Shown here: one piece after another, positions 1-4,840 of the stretch
Layout: the number at the start of each line of letters is the position of its first letter
Position numbering within the stretch: the first letter of the stretch is position 1
Source of the DNA: an uncultured Mycoplasmatota bacterium
Lineage (GTDB): Bacteria; Bacillota_I; Bacilli_A; RF39; UBA660
Assembly: GCA_900553045.1 (NCBI GenBank)
Contig: USBW01000022.1
Span: 1-8,166 of the forward strand
Reading direction: 5' to 3'
Length of the DNA stretch: 8,166 nt
The notes under the pieces: model-generated
Database searches by the model: none
What the model was told of the DNA's origin: nothing
Seen by the model: only the letters and a program-made list of their open reading frames with translations
Program-made: the position numbers and the translations under genes

Positions 1-329
1 CCAATTATAACACAATCTTTGGTGATACCAGCATAAGTTAATAAATTAGTTGGAATAGTAATTCGGCCTTGCTTATCAAACTCACAAACAGTGGCTCCAG
101 ATAAAAAGATTCTAAGAAAATTACGAGCATCTTTCTTAGTAAATGGTAACGTCTTTAATCTAGCTACGATTTGTTGCCACTCATTAAGGGAATAAACAAA
201 TAGCGAATCCTCTAAACCGCGAGTAACAATGACCTTAGCTCCTAATTCTTCACGAAATTTAGAAGGAATGATAAGTCTTTGCTTCTCGTCAATCGAATGA
301 TGATATTCTCCCATTAACATCATTAACAT
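1..329 (-). CDS. mraZ: Transcriptional regulator MraZ (3' end cut by window edge)
   Basis: MraZ is a ring-forming SpoVT/AbrB-like DNA-binding protein that represses its own dcw (division and cell wall) operon. About 109 codons are visible and the gene runs off the left edge; the family is about 140 residues, so roughly 30-35 are missing. Translation shows [13 protein letters not shown] at the N-terminus, the first AbrB half with [11 protein letters not shown], then [20 protein letters not shown] and the second half [11 protein letters not shown], all hallmark MraZ segments. In the first half the usual D-x-K-G-R reads DEKQR, a Gly-to-Gln change. Four in-frame ATGs lie at 329, 323, 320 and 314. 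The family start MLMGEY corresponds to 320, but a GGTG seven bases upstream favours 329. The start region is a 9-base tandem duplication. The gene sits directly behind a MraZ-box operator, so it is probably autoregulated and the first gene of the dcw cluster. Confidence 0.95.
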   Translation of the reverse strand, partial: MLMMLMGEYHHSIDEKQRLIIPSKFREELGAKVIVTRGLEDSLFVYSLNEWQQIVARLKTLPFTKKDARNFLRIFLSGATVCEFDKQGRITIPTNLLTYAGITKDCVII

Positions 330-332
330 CTT

Positions 333-372
333 AATTCACCACTTTTCACCACAATAATCCACTGTCTACCAT
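333..372 (-). promoter_or_regulatory. mraZ: MraZ box: direct repeats at 10-bp spacing
   Basis: Read on the minus strand there are four consecutive 10-base units: ATGGTAGACA, GTGGATTATT, GTGGTGAAAA and GTGGTGAATT. GTGG therefore recurs at exactly one helical turn (362-359, 352-349, 342-339), with a degenerate ATGG at 372-369. Known MraZ operators are short G-rich direct repeats (TGGGN in E. coli, AAAGTG-type in Mycoplasma) spaced by one turn just upstream of mraZ. The array lies between the -10 box and the mraZ start and covers the predicted transcription start near 367, as expected for repression. Confidence 0.85.
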
Positions 373-373
373 A

Positions 374-402
374 ATTCTAATAAAAAAAAGAATCTTTGTA
401 AA
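374..402 (-). promoter_or_regulatory. Promoter of mraZ (dcw cluster)
   Basis: On the minus strand there is a -35 TTTACA (402-397), a 17-base spacer and a -10 TAGAAT (379-374), giving a start near 367, inside the MraZ box. The -35 hexamer lies in the loop of the terminator of the upstream prepilin peptidase gene, and the spacer contains its T-tract. Confidence 0.7.
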
Positions 403-411
403 TAGATTCTC
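382..411 (-). terminator. Rho-independent terminator of the pilC-prepilin peptidase operon
   Basis: AGAATCT (410-404), an 8-base loop and AGATTCT (395-389) form a perfect 7-bp stem followed by seven more T residues. The stem is AT-rich, so it is of moderate strength. It overlaps the mraZ promoter. Confidence 0.65.
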
Positions 412-465
412 CCACAAAAAACTAGATTTTATTCGACAATAAAACGTATATTTGTAAATTTTATG

Positions 466-1245
466 TCAAATATTCCAAAGATTAAGTAAAAAGTTGTAAA
501 CAGTATTAATATCGATCTTAAATAGGAACAAGATAAAAAATCCAGCTACTAAAAATGGTCCAAATGGTAATTTTTTATCATGATTACGAAGATAAAGATA
601 AAGAGAAATCGGTAAAGCAAGCAGTGCAGATAAGGCAATTCCAACGAAAGAAAGTAAAAGTGGCAAAGTCATTCCTAAAGCAAGACAAAGTTTTATATCG
701 CCACCTCCTAAACTTTCTTGTTTGAAAATAAAGTTTCCTAAACGCATTAAAAGATACATGGCAAGAAATAAAACTAACCCATAACATAAGTAAAGTAAAG
801 CCCCCATAAAACCATGAATAAAGATATTGATTATAAAGATAAAAATCGCAAAAGCAATATTAACTTCATCAGGAATAATATAATAGTTTAAATCAGTAAC
901 GATAATGATTACAAAGAAGACTGAAAAAACTAAACTGAGTAATAGTTCATACGAAAAACCGAACGAATAAAAAGAAACAGCAAATAATATCCCGGCAAAA
1001 AGTTCCATAATTGGATAAAAGTAAGATATTTTCTCATGACAATAACGGCATCTTCCCTTTAAAAAGATAAAGGAAAAAATCGGAACTAAATCCAAAGCTT
1101 TTAAAGTATTGCCACACTCTGGACAGTAACTGCGTTTCGGATTAATAAGCGATTTGCCATTTGCTAAACGAAAGCCAACAACATTGCAAAAGGAACCAAA
1201 AATGGTTCCGAGAATAAAGAATAATATTATTAAGAAAATCTGCAT
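466..1245 (-). CDS. comC: Prepilin peptidase / N-methyltransferase (A24, ComC/PilD type)
   Basis: This membrane-embedded aspartic peptidase removes the short leader of type IV pilins or competence pseudopilins and N-methylates the new terminus. The 259 residues hold an N-terminal methyltransferase-type domain with zinc ligands C41PEC44 and C66RYC69, then an A24 peptidase domain. The two catalytic aspartates are visible as D118 (VTDLNYYIIPDE) and D183 in GGGDIK, which fits the family GxGD motif. The C-terminal PFGPFL motif (227-232) and about seven to eight hydrophobic segments complete a full-length family pattern. The start is fixed by AAGGTGG four bases before the ATG. That SD lies just after the TAA of the upstream pilC-like gene (gap nine bases), so the two are co-transcribed and probably translationally coupled. 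No pilin substrate or assembly ATPase is in the window. Whether the system serves DNA uptake or a surface pilus cannot be told. Confidence 0.93.
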   Translation of the reverse strand: MQIFLIILFFILGTIFGSFCNVVGFRLANGKSLINPKRSYCPECGNTLKALDLVPIFSFIFLKGRCRYCHEKISYFYPIMELFAGILFAVSFYSFGFSYELLLSLVFSVFFVIIIVTDLNYYIIPDEVNIAFAIFIFIINIFIHGFMGALLYLCYGLVLFLAMYLLMRLGNFIFKQESLGGGDIKLCLALGMTLPLLLSFVGIALSALLALPISLYLYLRNHDKKLPFGPFLVAGFFILFLFKIDINTVYNFLLNLWNI

Positions 1246-1254
1246 AATACCACC

Positions 1255-2925
1255 TTAAGCTATTTGTGAATAGAATGAGAACATTGGGATAACTACCGCT
1301 AAGACAACAGTACCAACAATAATTGCTAAGAAAACAATCATAACAGGTTCAATGAAGGTATTAAGACGTTTAATATAGTTAGAATACAAATCCTCATAAT
1401 ATTTAGCAACATAATCCATCATCATTGGAAGTCGTCCAGTATTTTCTCCTGTAACCAACATTTCATAAGCAACGATCGGAAAGGCCCATTTACCTTTGAA
1501 AGAATCACTTATTTTGGCCCCTTTAGCTAAATAATCTAAAGAGTCATCAATTATTTCAATAAAGACTTCATTCGTCGAAACTGTACTTAAAATAGCCATT
1601 GAATCAGTAATAAAGACATTATGATTCAAAAGTGAAGCAAATGTTTTAGTAAACATCGCTACTTCTTTATAGATAATGACATTACCAACAATTGGTAGTT
1701 TCATAAAAATTGTCTGCATAAATTTTCTAAATGGCTTAATTTTTTTGAAACAGATAGTATAAACTACAAGGAAAATAAGAATTCCTAAAATTAAGTAAAG
1801 AGCATTATGAGTAAGGAAATCACTGGTAGCTAAAACAAACTCAGTAAGTGGTGGAATTTCAGCATTGTTAGCTTCAAATAAACTGACGAACTCTGGAATA
1901 ATATAGACTAAGATGAAAGTGATAACCATAATCGCAAAAATAAAAATTATGATAGGATAAGTCATCGCACTGATAACTTGTTTTCTCGTTCGATCAATAG
2001 TAGTATAATACTCAGCCATATCATCTAGGATCGCTGGTAAGTCTCCGGTCATTTCCGAAGTTTTAACCATGTTTATAAATAAGGCTGGAAAGGTTGAACC
2101 CTGATGACGCAAAGCATCAGAAAAACTTTCACCTTTGACTAATTCATAAGTAATATTAGAAAAAATACGCTTTTGATCAGGTTTTACTGACTGTTTTTCC
2201 AAAATACGAACAGAATCGATAAGAGGAATACCTGCTTTTAAATAGGTTGATAATTGAGTGATAATAAATGCTAGATCGGCAATTTTTAATTTATTGCCTC
2301 CAATACTCATACTCAGAATACTATTTTGAGCTTTAACACTCAAAACTTGATAACCTTCATTTTCTAAAAAGTTAACAATGTCTTGTTTACTATAACCATC
2401 AATATACCCAGTCACTTTAGCTTGCTGTTGGTTGATAGCTTGGTATTTGAATTTAATTCGCTTATTGCTGCCTTTAGCTTTAGCCTTAGCTTGCTTTACT
2501 TCTTCTTCAGCATTTTTTAATACTTCTTCGTTATAGGTAGAACCTATTGGTTTAACAAGTGGCTCACTCTCTTTTCTAGGAACAGAAATAATATCATTTT
2601 CATCAAGCTTACCTAAATCGGAGTTAAGATTATTATCCAAAGAAGATGATGAATTAAGATTATTATCCTCTTCAATATTTAAAATCTGATCATCACTTAT
2701 CTCTATATTAGAACTAGGATCTAAAGAGTTGTTTACTTCACTATTGATCTCAAAGTCATTAGTATCCACAGCAGTATTAACATTACTGTTACCATTAGGA
2801 ATGCCGGCAATATCACTCCCTAAATCTAGATTAGTATCTTCTAAAGAGTCATTAAAATCGCTATCAATATTAGTTATTTCTTCATTTTCAACCAAAAAAT
2901 CATCATTATTATTCTTTTTTTTCAT
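1255..2925 (-). CDS. Type II secretion F / PilC / ComGB-like platform protein with acidic N-terminal extension
   Basis: This is the inner-membrane platform protein of a type IV pilus or competence pseudopilus, which couples the cytoplasmic ATPase to pilin assembly. Residues 156-200 match the usual PilC/GspF N-terminus (FKYQAINQQQAKVTGYIDG). Two T2SF domains follow, about 213-345 and 418-548, with the hallmarks GIPLIDSVRILEKQ, MVKTSEMTGDLP, MTYPIIIFIF in the first and MLVTGENTGRLP, FIEPVMIVFLAII in the second. Three membrane spans are seen near 322-344, 375-393 and 526-548. At 556 residues it is about 150 longer than typical homologues. The excess is residues 1-154, rich in Asp, Glu, Asn and Ser, low in complexity and presumably disordered and cytoplasmic. 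GAGGTGG precedes the ATG by three bases. The gene has its own promoter and is followed nine bases later by the prepilin peptidase. The usual neighbouring ATPase (PilB/ComGA) is absent. Confidence 0.9.
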   Translation of the reverse strand: MKKKNNNDDFLVENEEITNIDSDFNDSLEDTNLDLGSDIAGIPNGNSNVNTAVDTNDFEINSEVNNSLDPSSNIEISDDQILNIEEDNNLNSSSSLDNNLNSDLGKLDENDIISVPRKESEPLVKPIGSTYNEEVLKNAEEEVKQAKAKAKGSNKRIKFKYQAINQQQAKVTGYIDGYSKQDIVNFLENEGYQVLSVKAQNSILSMSIGGNKLKIADLAFIITQLSTYLKAGIPLIDSVRILEKQSVKPDQKRIFSNITYELVKGESFSDALRHQGSTFPALFINMVKTSEMTGDLPAILDDMAEYYTTIDRTRKQVISAMTYPIIIFIFAIMVITFILVYIIPEFVSLFEANNAEIPPLTEFVLATSDFLTHNALYLILGILIFLVVYTICFKKIKPFRKFMQTIFMKLPIVGNVIIYKEVAMFTKTFASLLNHNVFITDSMAILSTVSTNEVFIEIIDDSLDYLAKGAKISDSFKGKWAFPIVAYEMLVTGENTGRLPMMMDYVAKYYEDLYSNYIKRLNTFIEPVMIVFLAIIVGTVVLAVVIPMFSFYSQIA

Positions 2926-2951
2926 GTTCCACCTCTATTATCATCATAACA

Positions 2952-2981
2952 ATTTTAAACGATTTTGGTGGCCACTGTCAA
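2952..2981 (-). promoter_or_regulatory. Promoter of the pilC-prepilin peptidase operon
   Basis: On the minus strand there is a consensus -35 TTGACA (2981-2976), an 18-base spacer and a -10 TAAAAT (2957-2952). The predicted start is near 2945, with a leader of about 20 bases. The spacer holds an 8-bp perfect palindrome, GTGGCCAC (2968-2975), directly against the -35. No terminator is visible between the preceding 3D-domain gene (stop at 3004) and this promoter, so read-through is also possible. Confidence 0.65.
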
Positions 2982-3003
2982 TTGATTTAGAAAAATATCT
3001 CAA

Positions 3004-3566
3004 TTAAAAACCATATCTTAATATTTCAAATTGCACATTATAATAAATTCCAAACTCGTAAGATAAAGCCTCACTTGCAAATAATAAATCAAATTGTCTT
3101 GCTTTATTAAAACCAATTGCCCCTCCTCGATCAAGTACTATAGCAATCAGATCATTACTTTTAGTTGCTAAATTCTTAAAGCGGACAATCGTCCCAAAAG
3201 GAAGCGATCGGTCAGCTGCAATAATATTGATTTGTCCATAAAGGTAATCCTCATAGTAAATAGTATCTCTAACATCATAACCTGAAGCTGTTATGCCACT
3301 ACAACCGATGCAATCAGGACCATAACCGGTAATAGTCCCGGTTCCACTTGCTAAGTTTGAAGATTCTATAATCTCTTGTTGTCTGAGTTCTTCTTGCAAT
3401 TTTTCCTGTTCTTCCTTACCTCGGCTTTAAGATCCTGATAATTGGCATATAGGTAACGACAGCTAGTAATCACATAACTATGATAGTTAGAAAGCTTAAC
3501 CTCATCAAAAAAAGTAAAGCTTAAAAACACTAAAAAAGATAAAAAAATTATTATAAAATGTCTCAT
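3004..3566 (-). pseudogene. 3D-domain (Asp-Asp-Asp) exported cell-wall protein, apparently frameshifted
   Basis: Two overlapping frames make one protein. Frame A starts at ATG 3566 with GAGGTG five bases upstream (preferred over ATG 3578, which is part of that SD). It gives a signal anchor (RHFIIIFLSFLVFLSFTFF) and a short linker, then drifts into an Asn/Lys-rich tail ending at 3366. Frame B is open from 3426, where its upstream TAA ends, and encodes EEQEKLQEELRQQEIIE, a coiled-coil-like linker, then a complete 3D domain ending at 3004. Numbered from the TTG at 3399, the domain has Cys30/Cys33 and the three aspartates D63 (AADRSLPFGT), D90 (VLDRGG) and D104 (QFDLLF). One extra base between 3400 and 3420 would restore a 187-residue protein. 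Family members (YuiC-like, MltA-type double-psi barrel) act in peptidoglycan turnover. The cause may be mutation, sequencing error at the A5 run (3400-3404), or less likely recoding. Independent translation from the TTG would leave the domain without an export signal. Confidence 0.75.
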
Positions 3567-3586
3567 TACACACCTCATGACTAAAT

Positions 3587-3615
3587 ATTCTACAATAACT
3601 CTTCATCTTTTTAAA
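3587..3615 (-). promoter_or_regulatory. Probable promoter of the 3D-domain gene
   Basis: On the minus strand, TTTAAA (3615-3610), 17 bases and TAGAAT (3592-3587) lie about 20 bases ahead of the start codon at 3566 and downstream of the terminator at 3645-3681. The -35 is only a moderate match. Confidence 0.45.
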
Positions 3616-3644
3616 GAAAAAAACCTAAATTGGAAAAAACTACT

Positions 3645-3681
3645 AAAAATAAAACACCCTATTTTTTATTAAATAGAGTGT
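3645..3681 (-). terminator. Rho-independent terminator after the 59-aa membrane-protein gene
   Basis: ACACTCTATTT (3681-3671) pairs with AAATAGGGTGT (3664-3654) over 11 bp with one G-U pair, a 6-base loop and a TTTATTTTT tail. The stop codon of the small gene lies inside the 3' arm. Confidence 0.8.
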
Positions 3682-3838
3682 GTCCCACTAAAATTATTAT
3701 AATAAGGATTAAGCCCCCAATAATATAATTGAGATTTTCTGAAGCGCCTTTATTATCACTAACAACTGCTAAGGCACTAGTCTCATTAATGATAGCCAAA
3801 CTTGTCAAAAGCACATTAGAAGAAAAATAACGCATCAT
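3659..3838 (-). CDS. Small single-span membrane protein, 59 aa, unknown function
   Basis: I do not recognise this gene. It encodes 59 residues, or 58 if the second of two adjacent ATGs (3838, 3835) is used. GAGGGAG lies three bases before the first ATG and six before the second, so the second has the better spacing. The N-terminal half (RYFSSNVLLTSLAII...SALA) is moderately hydrophobic with a signal-peptide-like Ala-Leu-Ala end. A polar stretch SDNKGASEN follows, then a strong membrane span about 39-53 (YIIGGLILIIIILVG) and a basic end FNKK. The C-terminal half resembles the membrane tail of wall-anchored proteins but has no LPxTG motif. It begins ten bases after the stop of the CPBP-like gene and runs into its own terminator, so it is the last gene of that operon and probably works with that membrane protein. 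The SD, the operon position and the terminator overlap support a real gene. Confidence 0.7.
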   Translation of the reverse strand: MMRYFSSNVLLTSLAIINETSALAVVSDNKGASENLNYIIGGLILIIIILVGHTLFNKK

Positions 3839-3848
3839 TAACTCCCTC

Positions 3849-4550
3849 TTATATTACAACCAAAAATATCGCAGCAATATTAAAAATAGATATAATAATA
3901 TTAAATACTACTCTTGGAAATATTGTATACAAAACATTTTTATCTTTTCTAATGTAAACAATGCCTAAAGCTATAGCATTGAAAAGAGAAGTCAAGCCTA
4001 AAACAAACTCAGAAACTTTAGGGGAAATAAGTGATACTTGGAAATACCAAGCTAATAAAGAAGAAATAATAACAAATAAAACTGGACTTTTAATAGCATC
4101 ACTTAAACTCTTCTTAAAAATAAGTTCCTCAACAATTGGATAAAATATCGCAGTCAAGAAGAAAGCAAATAAAGTACCCCAAGGAAAATTGTAAAATAGC
4201 TCTTGAATGGTCTTAGTAGATTGATCAGAAATATTTAAGGAATTAGCAAGCATCGAAATAACCACATTACTGATAATCAAAACTCCAAACAAGATCAAAA
4301 CTATTAAAAGAATTGTTCTAACTTTTTTCTTTTCACTTTTAAAAGATTGAAAGCATTTTTTTAAGCAATCAAAATTCAAAATTATAATTATACTTAAAAA
4401 GACACAATGTAATAGGAAATTAATTAGTGTAAGTTCAGTCGATGAAACAAATAAAATCCACAAAATATACAATATCCAAATTCCGATATTTAGTCCTAAT
4501 TGAAAATAGCTCCCGGTTTTTTCTCTATCTTCAACCAACTTATTTTTCAT
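3849..4550 (-). CDS. CPBP-family (CAAX protease/Abi-like) integral membrane protein with degenerate catalytic motifs
   Basis: The 233 residues form about six to eight hydrophobic segments. Residues 138-150 (PIVEELIFKKSLS) match CPBP motif 1, with E141-E142 present but Lys146 where EExxxR has Arg. Motif 2 (FxxxH) aligns with A167-W-Y-F-Q171, so both Phe and the metal or catalytic His are replaced. Motif 3 (HxxxN) aligns with R213-V-V-F-N217, so the second His is Arg. Active members are intramembrane glutamic-type proteases that process prenylated proteins or peptides, and many bacterial ones give self-immunity to bacteriocins. This copy keeps the Glu pair but probably lacks normal protease activity, so a binding or immunity role is possible; that is inference. 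The ATG at 4550 has only a weak SD (AGAG, 7-base gap). An in-frame 9-codon ORF with a much better SD precedes it, and the 59-aa gene follows ten bases downstream. Confidence 0.7.
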   Translation of the reverse strand: MKNKLVEDREKTGSYFQLGLNIGIWILYILWILFVSSTELTLINFLLHCVFLSIIIILNFDCLKKCFQSFKSEKKKVRTILLIVLILFGVLIISNVVISMLANSLNISDQSTKTIQELFYNFPWGTLFAFFLTAIFYPIVEELIFKKSLSDAIKSPVLFVIISSLLAWYFQVSLISPKVSEFVLGLTSLFNAIALGIVYIRKDKNVLYTIFPRVVFNIIISIFNIAAIFLVVI

Positions 4551-4605
4551 ATAATCACTCTAACTTTACTTGTATTCTTCCTTGTCTCTTCTCATATAAT
4601 CACTC
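4547..4605 (-). repeat. Direct repeat of a translation-start segment, 45-bp offset
   Basis: The 14-base segment GAGTGATTATATGA occurs at 4605-4592 (start of the 9-codon ORF) and again at 4560-4547 (start of the CPBP-like gene). The offset is exactly 45 bases, so both ATGs are in the same frame. This suggests a local duplication of the gene's initiation region. Confidence 0.7.
4566..4595 (-). CDS. Upstream 9-codon ORF (MRRDKEEYK) in the CPBP-gene leader
   Basis: A near-ideal SD (AAAGGAG, seven bases before the ATG) leads into MRRDKEEYK and a TAA, followed 15 bases later by the weakly initiated CPBP-like gene in the same frame. It could control translation of that gene by reinitiation, encode a charged peptide, or be the decayed relic of a duplicated 5' end. 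The predicted transcription start near 4608 would leave the SD at the extreme 5' end of the RNA. Whether it is translated cannot be told from sequence. Confidence 0.4.
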   Translation of the reverse strand: MRRDKEEYK

Positions 4606-4614
4606 CTTTATTGT

Positions 4615-4642
4615 ATTATAATATAAAAGCGGGCAAAAACAA
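4615..4642 (-). promoter_or_regulatory. Promoter of the uORF / CPBP-like / 59-aa operon
   Basis: On the minus strand there is a perfect -10 TATAAT (4620-4615) with a weak -35 TTGTTT (4642-4637) at 16 bases. The -35 is part of the U-tract of the preceding terminator, the second such nesting in the window. Confidence 0.6.
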
Positions 4643-4676
4643 AGGGAATACTTTTATTTTTCAAAAAGTATTCCCC
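4635..4676 (-). terminator. Strong Rho-independent terminator of the micropeptide transcript
   Basis: GGGAATACTTTT (4675-4664) and AAAAGTATTCCC (4655-4644) form a perfect 12-bp stem with an 8-base loop, followed by TTTGTTTTT. A second small hairpin (GGATCT/AGATCC, 4678-4698) abuts it on the 5' side. Confidence 0.88.
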
Positions 4677-4690
4677 AGGATCTTAAAAGA

Positions 4691-4726
4691 TTAGATCCAT
4701 TTTAGCCAACTTAGTATCCATCCCAT
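4691..4726 (-). CDS. Candidate 11-codon Trp-rich micropeptide (MGWILSWLKWI)
   Basis: The SD AAGGAGGG is as strong as those of the ribosomal-protein genes and stands nine bases (from GGAGG) before ATG 4726. The frame reads MGWILSWLKWI and then TAA, three Trp in eleven residues, hydrophobic with one Lys. The frame is alone on a predicted transcript of about 130 bases running from the promoter near 4772 to the terminator at 4635-4676, and no larger gene is present. Such a peptide could be a membrane-active peptide, a signalling peptide, or a regulatory leader. It could also be an SD-bearing small RNA without a product. Other readings of the same RNA are a 23-codon frame from 4754, whose SD-like bases touch its ATG, and a 12-codon frame from 4721 with a 14-base gap. 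Function is unknown. Confidence 0.4.
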   Translation of the reverse strand: MGWILSWLKWI

Positions 4727-4759
4727 AGCTTAATCCCTCCTTTTTTCCTTGCATCCCCT

Positions 4760-4780
4760 TACTGTAATTACAGTATAGCA
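4760..4780 (-). promoter_or_regulatory. Extended -10 promoter overlapped by a 16-bp perfect palindrome (operator candidate)
   Basis: The minus strand has TGC-TATACT (4780-4772), an extended -10, with no good -35. The palindrome TACTGTAATTACAGTA (4760-4775) covers the -10 3' half and the expected start near 4765. A perfect 16-bp dyad in this position is typical of a dimeric repressor operator; the repressor is not in the window. It could also fold as a small 5' hairpin only if transcription began further upstream. Confidence 0.55.
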
Positions 4781-4810
4781 CATTTTCGGAAAAAAAGATA
4801 GCTTTTTTTT

Positions 4811-4840
4811 AAAATAAAAAATAGAGTTTCCTCTATTTTT
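4811..4840 (-). terminator. Terminator of the rplU-prp-rpmA operon
   Basis: AAAAATAGAG (4840-4831), a GAAA tetraloop and CTCTATTTTT (4826-4817) form a 10-bp stem continuing into ATTTT. The GNRA-type loop is stabilising, and the rpmA stop codon lies in the 5' arm. Confidence 0.82.

Noticed and set aside
427..444. TTTTATT/AATAAAA hairpin as a second terminator after the prepilin peptidase gene.
   Set aside because: The stem is entirely A-T and is not followed directly by a clean T-tract. The hairpin at 382-411 is better.
464..469. TTGACA at the end of the prepilin peptidase gene as a -35 for mraZ.
   Set aside because: No acceptable -10 lies 16-18 bases downstream (it reads CGTTTT at 17), whereas TTTACA-17-TAGAAT further on is well placed.
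2729..3007. Plus-strand open frame over the pilC start and promoter.
   Set aside because: It mirrors the acidic low-complexity coding region, has no SD and matches no protein pattern I know; treated as a shadow.
3396..3420. Programmed -1 frameshift in the 3D-domain gene.
   Set aside because: The shift direction fits, but the bases read G AAA AAT, not a standard X XXY YYZ slippery heptamer, and I see no clear stimulatory structure. Mutation or sequence error is simpler.
4635..4726. Trp attenuator: Trp-rich leader peptide followed by hairpins and a terminator.
   Set aside because: No upstream segment is complementary to the 5' arm of the terminator, so no antiterminator is visible. A separate promoter follows, and the downstream genes are not Trp-related.
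4683..4754. A 23-codon ORF (MQGKKEGLSYGMDTKLAK...) on the same short transcript.
   Set aside because: Its only SD-like bases (AAGGGG) touch the ATG with no spacer, and it contains the strong SD of the 11-codon ORF. Kept only as an alternative reading.
4791..4810. A-tract / T-tract inverted repeat just after the rpmA terminator.
   Set aside because: It is a homopolymer A-U pairing only, common by chance in AT-rich DNA, and the GNRA-loop hairpin already explains termination.
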